Positions 1-8,262 are shown, numbered from the stretch's first letter. The stretch: 16,391 nt of DNA from Tritrichomonas foetus (GCA_001839685.1 MLAK01000613.1:74653-91043), one strand, 5' to 3'. Program-made: numbers and translations. The notes: generated from the letters alone by a model not told the origin.

Positions 1-292
1 ATTATTTAATTGTAATCCTATTAATAATATATAAATATTATAATTTAAAAATCAAGATACAGAGAAAACCAAATCCAAAAAAAAATTGTGAGAAAAAAAT
101 AAACCCCACAGAAATTTCTGAGAATTATTGAGATAAAAAGTGATTTTATAGCATTAATATCTTGATTATTTCTTATCATAAATCGTGCTTTTTATTATCA
201 TATGACCCTCCATCGAAAATTATAATGTTTTCCAAAATACAAAAATGAAGTATAAAAAAAATATTAATAATTTTGATATAAATAAAAAAAAT
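1..292. other. A+T-rich non-coding stretch
   Basis: This is very A+T-rich DNA with poly-A and poly-T runs and no convincing coding frame on either strand. Its right end lies just beyond the stop of a possible minus-strand small gene ending at 293, so part of it would be that gene's 3' flank. A short match to the U6 snRNA ACAGAGA box was checked and dismissed. No other structure was seen. Confidence 0.5.
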
Positions 293-900
293 TTAGGCAT
301 CAATGAGAAGATTACGAATGTTTTGCCATCTAAATGGCGAGTCATCAGAAAATTCACTTGGCATCGAGTCTGGAAAAAAACATATTGGATTCCATTTTTC
401 TTGATTTGGTCTTTCAATCGTTGTATCTGTATCCCTGCTTGAGAATGTGCTGTTGAGGACTGCCAGTCTATTTTCTTCATATACTAAAATTTTATGACAG
501 AAAAGATTTCAATACATTCATATTTGTCAAATGGAAATTGAATTAATTCAACATCACTGAGTTAAAACTATCAAAATTTTCGCGATTTTTAATTAAAAAT
601 CGATAGAAGAAGTGTAAATAGAATTATGGGAAGCAGTATTATAATCTTTGTGATTCTTGGAAAAAAAGCTTCTCACAATTTTTTTTTAGGCTTTCTCCAA
701 AATCGCTCTTTTTTCGGTTTAATTGTTGCAAAATTTCAAAACTATGAATAAATATGGCTCATAACTATAAAAAATAGATTTAACAATTGACTGAAAGCTG
801 TTCACCCGAAAACTGAAACAATAGCTTCTTCAGAATCATTTTCGAAATATTTTTGAATTCGGCCATTTGCGAAGTTTGCGATAAGGGAAATTTTCGTCAT
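293..900 (-). CDS. Possible small gene, split by introns or broken by frameshifts
   Basis: The product is not recognised and the call is tentative. Reading the minus strand from an ATG at 898-900 gives 32 residues beginning MTKISLIANFANGR with non-A+T-biased codons, then a TGA. A second coding-like block (741 down to about 642) reads FEILQQLNRKKSDFGESLKK and looks like coiled coil. A third block (483-293) starts YEENRLAVLNSTF, contains FPDSMPSEFSDDSPFRW and ends NIRNLLIDA before TAA. The blocks lie in different frames. Removing 805-742 (GTGAAC...CATAG, 64 bases) and 676-484 (GTGAGA...TTTTAG, 193 bases) would join them in one frame into about 116 residues. These splice sites lack the extended GTATGT and ACTAACACACAG motifs known in Trichomonas, so an old pseudogene with frameshifts is equally likely. 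Another frame over 650-589 reads as a hydrophobic segment (IIILLPIILFTLLLSIF). It would suit an alternative tail-anchored protein. Chance open frames in A+T-rich DNA remain possible. Confidence 0.28.
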
Positions 901-1205
901 TCTTTTAGCTATTTGGGTTTTGATTTTTGACTGATGGTATTAAGTAATACTGATGATAAGGATCATTTTAGTGATTTCGTACGTTAAGACTATTTGGTTT
1001 GTATACATCTTTTCAACCTTAATCTTGGTGAAAAAAAAAGCATTGACAATTTCATTCAATTAATTGTGAAGGTGTCAAAAGAAAAATATTCACAAAAAAT
1101 TAAATTTTTGAGGATGCGTTGGTATAAAGTTTTTAAGACAATCTATTGAAAAAGTGACTCATTTCGGATGAAGCAAAAATTTCATGTCAAAAGTCATTAA
1201 ATTGA
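901..1205. other. Divergent upstream region
   Basis: This spacer lies between the possible small gene on the minus strand and the C2-protein gene on the plus strand. No coding frame was found. It is A+T-rich with scattered short G+C-containing patches. The end nearest 1206 carries an initiator-like TCATT, listed separately. Confidence 0.4.
1194..1198 (+). promoter_or_regulatory. Initiator-like element (TCATT)
   Basis: TCATT lies with its A ten bases before the ATG at 1206. Trichomonad genes commonly start transcription at an Inr of form TCA(+1)Y(T/A) within about 20 bases of the start codon, so spacing and sequence both fit. A five-base motif is expected often by chance in this DNA. The other starts here show only looser TCAA- or TCACC-like versions, so support is weak. 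Confidence 0.25.
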
Positions 1206-2897
1206 ATGGATTTATGTGTGGATTTAGTTGAAGTTACTCGAGTTCCATACCATGAATTAGAAACAGTTTACTTATCAGTGAATATGTCTATCTGTCCTAA
1301 TGGAAAGCGCATAATAACTGAACCATCTTTCGGATCCCGATCCGTAAAATTTTCACCTCACCGTTTTCATTTCATAGTAAATGAGACTTATAATACTGTC
1401 CTAAATATAACTATTCTCTCTCAACTTACAAATAATCGAAAAAACGCAATTGCATATGTGAAAATTCCCCTTGAGAGCATACCCCATAATTCACATGCAA
1501 CCAAATCATTCAAAACTACTTCATTAACGAATATTTCCAAATCTCCAATTATTAAATTGTCCATTGGCTTTAATATTAATTTTGATATTGAAAAGCCGAT
1601 TAAGCACACTGATGCAGTGAGTTTTATCGACTATGAATCATGTGAATCAGCACCAATTTTGGAATACGATAGTTTTGGAAAAATTCGGCCACCTGAACAT
1701 TATATTGAAAAGTGTTCAAAGCTTGTAGAAGAAGATTTTGATGTTTTTGCAAAATTACTTTCCAATGATTTACTTCGATTTTTTGTTTTAAATCGTGTAA
1801 CTGAAATTTGTGATAATCATAAAGAAATAATTTTTGAAAATAAAACCAAGAAAAAATGTGAATCTCAAAAAAGAAAATTAAATAAAAAGAGAAATCATTC
1901 ACCTCAGCCACCAAATGAACCACCTAATTCAAGACGATATCGTTCTAATGAAGATCTTAATAATACAAATAATAAAACATCAGAGAAAAACTCAAAAAGT
2001 CCAAATCCACCAACAATTTCACAAAATATGTCATCTATTTCAATAATTCCGCCGGTTTCAAACACACAGAATTCAAATACAAAAAGTAATAAAATTTCTT
2101 CATCAAACTCTCATTCAAGTATTCCAAGAATTTCATCTAGTTCTTCATCAAATAGTGTAATTCTTTTGAATAATAATGTATCAATTAGTCCATCAAATTC
2201 TGGAGTAATAAATTTGAGCAATATAAGTAATATCGGCAGTAGTCCAAATAACTCTGCATTAGTGAATACTCACAATAATCCTAATGCAAATATTGTTAAT
2301 AATAATTTAGTAACCAAAAATAGTTTGAATAGTAGCATGCCTAATAGTTTGAATCCCAGTATAAATAGCAATAATGTTGTCGTTCCAACAAATGAAGAAG
2401 ATTTAGTGAATAAATCAAACACTCGTCTATTTTCACTCAATAAGAAAGTTAGACCCTCAGCCAAAATCCAGCAAACAAAAGGTGCATCGCAAAATGAAGT
2501 AAGCTTATCACCAAAATCATATATAAGGGCACATGAACAGCCTGTTGTATGGCAAAAAGCTCAACCTTCTTCATTTGAAATCGAAATTCAAAAACCAGTG
2601 TTAAGAAAATCTAACGAATTTGAAAAGCCATCTGTCAAAGGTCTTCTTCAGACAAAGCAAGCTAGTGACGATAAAGGACCTTCAAAAACAGTAAAGAGAG
2701 GGATTTATTTTTCAAAACAAAAACAAGTGAAAATTAATGTTGAATCTGAATTTGATCCATCAGCATTATCACATTCTCAAATCTATACTCGAAAACCAAA
2801 ACCACCTGCTCAAATGCAAGTACCAATTACAACTCTACAATCCCCGATTGAAAATTCAGTTAATCCAAGGAGATCACGCCAAACACCAGAGTTTTAA
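1206..2897 (+). CDS. C2-domain protein with Asn/Ser-rich middle
   Basis: A 563-residue protein of unknown role. Residues 1-125 follow a C2 beta-sandwich pattern. An opening LCVDLVEVTRVP strand is followed by VYLSVNM, then VKFSPHRFHFIVNE where C2 domains have the N-P-x-W-N-E-x-F-x-F stretch. AIAYVKIPLESI matches the late G-x-x-x-I-P-L element, and IIKLSIGFNI is the closing strand. The aspartates that bind calcium in classical C2 domains are missing, so any membrane or protein binding is probably calcium-independent. Residues 160-210 are acidic and may form helices, followed by a Lys/Arg-rich patch at 213-230. Residues 235-400 are low-complexity Asn/Ser/Pro and probably disordered. The last 120 residues are basic and polar with recognisable short blocks (VKRGIYFSKQKQVKINVE), which may be conserved. 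There is no signal peptide or membrane segment. The start is the first ATG after an Inr-like site. It converges with the C9orf72-like gene. The C2 assignment is from pattern only. Confidence 0.7.
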   Translation: MDLCVDLVEVTRVPYHELETVYLSVNMSICPNGKRIITEPSFGSRSVKFSPHRFHFIVNETYNTVLNITILSQLTNNRKNAIAYVKIPLESIPHNSHATKSFKTTSLTNISKSPIIKLSIGFNINFDIEKPIKHTDAVSFIDYESCESAPILEYDSFGKIRPPEHYIEKCSKLVEEDFDVFAKLLSNDLLRFFVLNRVTEICDNHKEIIFENKTKKKCESQKRKLNKKRNHSPQPPNEPPNSRRYRSNEDLNNTNNKTSEKNSKSPNPPTISQNMSSISIIPPVSNTQNSNTKSNKISSSNSHSSIPRISSSSSSNSVILLNNNVSISPSNSGVINLSNISNIGSSPNNSALVNTHNNPNANIVNNNLVTKNSLNSSMPNSLNPSINSNNVVVPTNEEDLVNKSNTRLFSLNKKVRPSAKIQQTKGASQNEVSLSPKSYIRAHEQPVVWQKAQPSSFEIEIQKPVLRKSNEFEKPSVKGLLQTKQASDDKGPSKTVKRGIYFSKQKQVKINVESEFDPSALSHSQIYTRKPKPPAQMQVPITTLQSPIENSVNPRRSRQTPEF

Positions 2898-3367
2898 TTT
2901 ATCAGATATGATATCGTAATAAATCTTCAAAAAACAATAAATTTTTATATGATGATTCATTTATTGCATAAATCAATATGGTGAATAAGAAATGAGTAAT
3001 ATAAAATGATCTAATATTATTGTTAAGAGTATCAAATTTTGAATTTGGATTTTTTCTTGAAATGTCATCATATGATTAACAATTGAATCATATTGAAGAT
3101 CTAAGATCAAAGTTGAAAGATTTATTTTAGTGAGGAAAACTTTGTATAAAAAATCTTATTTTTCTTTGTATTGCCCGTTTTGAACTTTTTCTTGTTAACT
3201 TTCTCATTTAGAAGATTTTTTTTATTCGGATTATTATTACTTTTCGTTAATTTTGGGTGAAATAATTATTTTTATAGATAACGATTAAGAAGATATTTTC
3301 ACAAATTAAAACACATTTATGAGAATATGCACTAACGATCATGATAGCATAATTAATTATATTTTAT
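2898..3367. other. Convergent intergenic spacer
   Basis: A 470-base A+T-rich spacer between the 3' ends of the C2-protein gene and the C9orf72-like gene. It should hold the 3' ends and poly(A) sites of both transcripts. TAAA-type hexamers are plentiful but too common here to assign. No coding frame, repeat or RNA gene was recognised. Confidence 0.5.
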
Positions 3368-4630
3368 TCAAACAAGTTCAAGAATCTTACTTATTCCTGG
3401 CTTTTGTTGCCTTACGTATTTGAGGGGTATTTTCTTATCGAATAGGCATGCAATGGACCTTACAATTTTAATATCTTCAATTCCAATGAGTCTAAGTGTT
3501 TTCGCAATAATTTCTTTTTGTGAATTCGGTAAAACAGATTCATTTTGAAGCAATTTTTCTTTTTCGCCTACAAGTGCCACATATGCTATGGAAGTCCGAA
3601 TTATGGCGCTCATTTGTAAATCACAAATCATATTCTGTGTTGAGTTTGGAGATTGGATTATATATTGAATCGTTGCACAAGCCCAAGGTGCAGGTGTTTT
3701 GACTTGTACTGGCTTATATTTCTGAAATAGTTGATTCACTTTTGATTTTGTATTTGTTTGGCTATAAAAAAAGTATTGTGAAGAAATTTGGGAAATTTCG
3801 AAGAGGTTTTGCGTTTCTATGTCTGTTTGTTCAATAGTATGGTCTGATAGTTTCACCCATGTGACTGGTTTTTGGAATTTGATCATTAATTCATTCCTTG
3901 CTGTTTTTTGTCGTTCAACACATTGTAAAAATAAACCAGGGATTGGTTTCTGGTGAAGTTCCAACGACGACATTTCGCGCTGAGTTGGCATTAAAAAATG
4001 TGCAAGAAATGAAGCAATAATCTTGGCTTCATGTTGTGTTTGACATTCAATAACAGTTGTCATTTGAGTTTGTAAATGTGATGTCAAAAGTAATGATAAA
4101 AAAGAAGTGTCAATCTCACTGTAATCATATTCAGGGATATTTTTTATATCACATGTCACAATTTGTGTGATGTTGGAAGTGAATGCTTTTATAGAAGGCG
4201 TTAAGAAAGAATATGACTTTTTATCAATTAAGGACTGTCTTAAAATATCTGAAATGATTTTCATATATGTATTCAAAAGGTCGTGAAAATACGGATTGTT
4301 TTTGATTTTCGATGCCTTCATAATGACGCCAATTGTAAAATAAGCACTTCTTGGTTTTCTTGTGAGATAAAAAATTGAGTTTATCATATACCAATCAAAT
4401 TGAGGCATTTCCGTAGTCGAAATAGAACATTCCGTAAAATACTTTTCGTTTTGTCTGTGAACGTTACATAGTGCCATTTTAAAAACGTCTTCGAGTTTGA
4501 CTTTGAGCGGATCTTCGGAAAATAGCCATCGATGGCCGACTTTGACACCACTGACGATGTCAAATGACGCAATTGCGACTGCAACAAATGGAACATCTGG
4601 AAACGGAAGAGAAACAATTTCCGATTCCAT
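3368..4630 (-). CDS. C9orf72-like longin/DENN-domain protein
   Basis: A 420-residue protein resembling C9orf72, the longin-DENN protein that in animals binds SMCR8 and WDR41 and regulates small GTPases, autophagy and lysosomes. Near the N-terminus, VAIASFDIVSGVKVGHRW (18-35) matches the longin opening of C9orf72, where a beta strand is followed by a D-x-x-x-G-P-x-x-x-H-x-W motif. The most telling block is FLSLLLTSHLQTQMTTVIE (177-195), containing SHLQT exactly as in human C9orf72. It is followed by FLAHFLMPTQREMSSLE (208-224), matching the LCLFLTPAERKCS region, and by PGLFLQCVER (231-240), matching SGLFVQGLL. A further WVKLSDHTIEQT (258-269) fits the next strand. At 420 residues it is shorter than the human protein (481). 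There is no signal peptide or membrane segment. It diverges from the CCDC61-like gene across 805 bases. No Inr matches closely; TCA directly abuts the ATG. Other longin-DENN proteins (SMCR8, folliculin, NPRL families) are the main alternatives, but the SHLQT block favours C9orf72. Confidence 0.7.
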   Translation of the reverse strand: MESEIVSLPFPDVPFVAVAIASFDIVSGVKVGHRWLFSEDPLKVKLEDVFKMALCNVHRQNEKYFTECSISTTEMPQFDWYMINSIFYLTRKPRSAYFTIGVIMKASKIKNNPYFHDLLNTYMKIISDILRQSLIDKKSYSFLTPSIKAFTSNITQIVTCDIKNIPEYDYSEIDTSFLSLLLTSHLQTQMTTVIECQTQHEAKIIASFLAHFLMPTQREMSSLELHQKPIPGLFLQCVERQKTARNELMIKFQKPVTWVKLSDHTIEQTDIETQNLFEISQISSQYFFYSQTNTKSKVNQLFQKYKPVQVKTPAPWACATIQYIIQSPNSTQNMICDLQMSAIIRTSIAYVALVGEKEKLLQNESVLPNSQKEIIAKTLRLIGIEDIKIVRSIACLFDKKIPLKYVRQQKPGISKILELV

Positions 4631-5435
4631 TGAAAAGATTTTTATAAATCACCATAACTGAAATAGATATTGGCCTTTCACTTCATTTTGAATTGTTATT
4701 TGGTTAATTCATTTTCATTTTCTAAATCTTAAAGTGAATTGGTTGTAAAAAATGGAGAAGTGACGAAGGAAAACGTATTGGGTCTGTACCTAAATTAGAT
4801 GAATAACATTTAATGTTTGATATGAATAATATATAGTTCATATATAAATCATATATTTTATTGGTAGAATTAGGATAGCATTTTTAATATGAAAAGATAC
4901 AATAAAAATTATTGATGTGAAGATTTTCTGAAGAAATAATATTTTTATATCAAAAATTGAGAACTAATGAAGAGAAATAATGAAAATATAATGACTTTAT
5001 TGTTGTAATGCATTATAATTTCTGAAGATTTTCGCTACTAATCAAATGAAAAAACGACATTTGTATTTTATTTGTCAAAAAACAAAAAAAGGAAATAATT
5101 CTAATTTTTGTATTCTAATTATAATTCAAATCTAGTAATTTCTATAGACCATCGATGGAAAATCCTTATCATAATTTCACCTCTTCTAAAAGTCTTAATT
5201 AAGAGGAATTTTTAAGGTAGTTATGAATTTCAAATGAAAATGAAACTTCAAGAACCAGCTTGTTCTTGAATTTCGAGAGAAGCGATTTATCAAAATGAAA
5301 TGAAGTTCAATACTTTTTGACACAAGCTTAGTAACCAAAAGAAAATAATGAAATGTAAAAAGGACAAATTTCTGACCTAAACCGTATTTGTTTTCAAATG
5401 ATATGTACGTTTAATTTAATATCAACAGAGAATTT
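4631..5435. other. Long divergent intergenic region
   Basis: An 805-base spacer between the start codons of the C9orf72-like gene (minus) and the CCDC61-like gene (plus), so it holds both promoters. It is A+T-rich with no coding frame on either strand. Two dyads stand out: the palindrome CTTAATTAAG at 5194-5203 and a perfect 9-bp hairpin at 5247-5270, listed separately. Nothing else was recognised. Confidence 0.5.
5247..5270. repeat. Perfect 9-bp inverted repeat, 6-base loop
   Basis: TTCAAGAAC at 5247-5255 and GTTCTTGAA at 5262-5270 are exact reverse complements around CAGCTT. The dyad is 166 bases before the CCDC61-like start codon. It could be a dimeric transcription-factor site or a structured element. 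No known family of site was recognised. Confidence 0.6.
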
Positions 5436-6668
5436 ATGGATGAAGTAATTGAAGCTGCCTTTGTCGAGAAAGGCATACACTATAAAATTAGATTGACTGT
5501 CCAACAAACTGATAGCTTTTCCATTTTATTAATTGACGAAGACCAGCCAGAAAGATGGGAAGGAATATTTACAGGACAAATTATTAGTAAGCTTACGGAC
5601 AGCGTTGGAAGCAAGAAAAAGGTCACAATTTTCTGGAAGATGCTGCAAAATGCAGTTTTGAAAAATTCGCATGAAGTCAGTTATACAATTTTGACCCAAG
5701 ACGAAATTAACGAACTTACAAACAAATCAGCATCACAATCATCAAGTAGAACATCCAATTCGAATATGAATGATGCACGGTTTTTCATTCTCGAACAGAT
5801 TAATGAATTTGATCATACAAAATTCCCATTGCGTCTTTACAAAAAGCCGTACACCTTTGATGAACTCAAAGCAATCATAAGAAACCTTAAAAGTGAAAAT
5901 AACAGATTACAAAGCTCTGAACAGTCAAGTACACAAAGAGAGCGTGTTCAAGCGCTCGAGCAGCAAATTTATGCTCTTAATGGATCAATGAAAAAGTTAA
6001 TTGACGAAAAAGATTCGGTTATTAATGCATTGAGAAGACAAATAAATGATCTTGAGGAACAAGCACGAAACAGACCTAAAGCACAGCGGACAGTTGGTGC
6101 CAGAAAATTCACAACAAATCAAAATGATTCACTTCGTCAGAACAGAGTAAATAGAACTGGTGTTTCTAACAATAATTCAAGAAATACACCAACAACAAGA
6201 AAGAAAACAACAACAACAACAACAACAGTAGCAAAATCTAATAGTCGTTTTAATTCATCTAACATGAGAAATTCCAGATTCTCGTCTGCTTCTTCATCTG
6301 CTGCTGGCTCCAGAAGATCTTCTGCAGCAAATTCAAGAAATTCATCAGTGGCAAGCTCAAGAAGATCATCAGGAGTTAATTCTGCAAGATCATCTGCATC
6401 TAACTCGAGAAGAAGCTCCGCTAATAATTCCAGGCCTTCTTCAAGGAACTCAAATGGATCATTTAGAAGATTCAATCCAACAGAATGGGTGAGAAACCAT
6501 CAAAGTGGTGGATCATCAAGGAACAATTCTAGAAATCAATCACCAATGACATCGTATAAATCAACAAAGCGTGTGTCGTCAAATGCTCGTGGTGGAGTTA
6601 CTCCCACAGATACACATTTGAATAGGCTTCATGCACTGATACAGAACAAATATAAAAACTTTAAATGA
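5436..6668 (+). CDS. CCDC61: CCDC61/VFL3-like basal-body protein
   Basis: A 410-residue homologue of CCDC61 (VFL3 in Chlamydomonas), a member of the XRCC4/SAS-6 head-domain family. It forms filaments at centrioles and basal bodies and is needed for proper accessory fibres and basal-body positioning. Residues 1-97 form the head: AAFVEKGIHYKIRLTV, then RWEGIFTGQIISKLTDSVGS (40-59, matching the W-R-G-E-F-x-x-x-x-I-x-x-L-T block) and IFWKMLQNAVLKNSHEVSYT (65-84). ARFFILEQINEFDHTKFPL (114-132) fits the conserved strand leading into the stalk. Coiled coil follows (about 142-212). The tail from 212 is basic, with a Thr run (258-264) and an Arg/Ser octapeptide array (291-338). The extreme C-terminus, HLNRLHALIQNKYKNF (394-409), resembles the short helix that closes CCDC61 proteins. 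The domain order is complete, so the protein is probably functional. The long SR-rich tail probably binds microtubules or is phosphorylated (inference). The start is the first ATG in frame. Confidence 0.86.
   Translation: MDEVIEAAFVEKGIHYKIRLTVQQTDSFSILLIDEDQPERWEGIFTGQIISKLTDSVGSKKKVTIFWKMLQNAVLKNSHEVSYTILTQDEINELTNKSASQSSSRTSNSNMNDARFFILEQINEFDHTKFPLRLYKKPYTFDELKAIIRNLKSENNRLQSSEQSSTQRERVQALEQQIYALNGSMKKLIDEKDSVINALRRQINDLEEQARNRPKAQRTVGARKFTTNQNDSLRQNRVNRTGVSNNNSRNTPTTRKKTTTTTTTVAKSNSRFNSSNMRNSRFSSASSSAAGSRRSSAANSRNSSVASSRRSSGVNSARSSASNSRRSSANNSRPSSRNSNGSFRRFNPTEWVRNHQSGGSSRNNSRNQSPMTSYKSTKRVSSNARGGVTPTDTHLNRLHALIQNKYKNFK
6306..6449 (+). repeat. Six 24-bp repeats encoding xSRxSSxx octapeptides
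   Basis: Within the CCDC61-like gene, residues 291-338 divide into six degenerate octapeptides: GSRRSSAA, NSRNSSVA, SSRRSSGV, NSARSSAS, NSRRSSAN and NSRPSSRN. The serines sit next to arginines, as in substrates of SR-protein or other basophilic kinases. Codons vary between copies (AGA, AGG; TCT, TCA, AGC, TCC), so the repeat is old or selected at protein level rather than a recent DNA expansion. Confidence 0.8.
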
Positions 6669-6914
6669 TCTTGTTTAGGACTTATTCGAATAAGTTAATT
6701 CTTTATGTTATAATCTCTGGTTCGTTAAACACTAATGTCGGAGGATTTTGTATATTTCGTTGATTTTATTTATAATTAAACTAATATTTATAATAAATAA
6801 ACTATATTTGGTACTTTATACTGATGTTTTCAAATACTTAACACACTTTTGTTGATTATTGGTCATGATCATCAACAATTGAATGTGCATAAACGATTCA
6901 GAGTCTATTCTCAA

Positions 6915-7237
6915 TGAATCTTATAATAAAATGAATCTTATAATAAAATGAATCTTACAACAAAATGAATCTTATAATAAAATGAATCTTATAACAAAAT
7001 GAATCTTATAATAAAGTGAATCTTATAATAAAGTGAATCTTATAATAAAGTGAATCTTACAACAAAATGAATCTTANAACAAAATGAATCTTATAATAAA
7101 GTGAATCTTATAANAAANTGAATCTTATAATAAAGTGAATCTTACAACAAAATGAATCTTACAACAAAATGAATCTTATAATAAAGTGAATCTTATAACA
7201 AAATGAATCTTATAATAAAGTGAATCTAAAAATAAAG
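6915..7237. repeat. 17-bp minisatellite, 19 copies
   Basis: Nineteen head-to-tail copies of a 17-base unit, consensus TGAATCTTAYAAYAAAR, fill exactly 323 bases. Variation sits almost only at three positions. The main variants end TATAATAAAA, TATAATAAAG, CAACAAAA and TATAACAAAA. The last copy (7221-7237) is degenerate (TCTAAAAATAAAG). Ambiguous bases at 7077, 7114 and 7118 fall in the array, at positions that are variable or next to variable ones, as expected for mixed or collapsed repeat reads. Stops occur in all frames, so it is non-coding. It occupies the convergent spacer between the CCDC61-like gene and the orphan at 7312. Confidence 0.95.
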
Positions 7238-7311
7238 TGAAATGTTGTCCAATAAAAAAACTAATAGAAATTGTATGGCATATATTTTATATTCAACATA
7301 AAAACTTACAT

Positions 7312-8262
7312 TTACTCTTTTCTATCAATCAAATTCACAATCACTTTATAGTATGGAATGGACGCGATCTGAACTATATTTCGTGTTTGAGGATTTTCCG
7401 AATTTGCAAGAATAGGCTCATCTGGTTCACGCAAATAAGTGACTGTATGAAACAAATGAGCGTCATAATTGAAATAAGACTTATTGTTTCTGATAATGGT
7501 GGTTTGCTCGTCAGGTTTTGCCACCTCCATAGTGAATCGAATTTCATAATCTAGTGCCCACTTTGGGCAGTATTCGGGGAAATCACGGAGAAGCTTATTA
7601 ATTGCCTCCTTCTTTTTCAATCCGAAAATGATCGGAGAACCAATAAAATGATGGGACTTCAAGCCAATATAGAAAAATGAAAATTGTGCGTGATACTCTA
7701 TATTGAAGCACCTATAGGGAATAATTTTCATCATGCAAACTGACATAAAATAGTTTTTGTCATCTTTTCCATGATATTCACTGAGCTGCGCATAAAGCTG
7801 ATGGTCTTGAATTTTCCAAAGTTCGTATTCGTTTTCATTGACAATGTTCATGATTTCAAAAAGTTTCTTTTTCGTGAAATAAACAGGAAGCCGGAATAAA
7901 TATGGTCTGAATTTCGACACATTTACGATTTGGTCGTATCTGTATTCGTCTTTATCGGCGCGTTGTTTTGTATTTTGGTTTCTTTTTGAGGGAATTGTGA
8001 TTTGCTGCCAAATTATTCCATGTATGTCTTTGATTGGATCTTCGCCAAATAAAAGGAAGGAATTGCAATCTGGCGGAATGACGTCAAGGAAGGGAAATGG
8101 ATTTTCTTTCGGCGAGTAAGGAACGGCGATTTTTCCGGGATGGCTCATCACAAGGCCTCTTAATTCGAATTGGCCTTGATATTTGGGATATAATAGGTTT
8201 TTATCAAGTGTATAAACATGAACTACTCTCTCAATCGGGGGAGTAGGATTTAATGGGTTCAT
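7312..8262 (-). CDS. Uncharacterised 316-residue protein
   Basis: I do not recognise this protein. It is a soluble-looking chain with alternating hydrophobic and polar stretches suggesting mainly beta structure, and no signal peptide, membrane segment, coiled coil or low-complexity insert. The N-terminus is proline-rich (MNPLNPTPPIERVVHVYTL). Aromatic-rich blocks stand out: SKFRPYLFRLPVYFTKKKLF, IEYHAQFSFFYIGLKSHHF and FPEYCPKWALDYEIRF. The cysteines and histidines do not form an obvious zinc site. Lack of Asn/Ser runs sets it apart from its neighbours and suggests a compact, fully folded domain. The first ATG is used. It shares a 277-base divergent promoter region with the jouberin homologue and converges on the minisatellite 74 bases past its stop. 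Even, uninterrupted coding over 950 bases supports a real gene. Its function is unknown. Confidence 0.75.
   Translation of the reverse strand: MNPLNPTPPIERVVHVYTLDKNLLYPKYQGQFELRGLVMSHPGKIAVPYSPKENPFPFLDVIPPDCNSFLLFGEDPIKDIHGIIWQQITIPSKRNQNTKQRADKDEYRYDQIVNVSKFRPYLFRLPVYFTKKKLFEIMNIVNENEYELWKIQDHQLYAQLSEYHGKDDKNYFMSVCMMKIIPYRCFNIEYHAQFSFFYIGLKSHHFIGSPIIFGLKKKEAINKLLRDFPEYCPKWALDYEIRFTMEVAKPDEQTTIIRNNKSYFNYDAHLFHTVTYLREPDEPILANSENPQTRNIVQIASIPYYKVIVNLIDRKE

Noticed and set aside
55..66. GATACAGAGAA resembling the ACAGAGA box of U6 snRNA
   Set aside because: The match ends after about 11 bases. The conserved U6 sequence that should follow (AGATTAGCATGGC and the internal stem-loop) is absent.
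220..480. 86-codon minus-strand ORF starting MKKIDWQSS
   Set aside because: Its second half is translated A+T-rich repeat-like sequence giving Phe/Ile/Leu runs. Over the same bases, another frame (483-293) has more natural composition and a sensible stop, and was used instead.
6137..6475. 112-codon minus-strand ORF rich in Leu/Glu/Val within the CCDC61-like gene
   Set aside because: It is the antisense reading of the Ser/Arg and Thr repeat region of a gene with clear homology. Its composition is explained entirely by the repeat.
7237..7554. 105-codon plus-strand ORF starting MKCCPIKK
   Set aside because: It begins at the end of the minisatellite and mostly overlaps, antisense, the longer orphan gene. 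Its composition is unlike a conserved protein.
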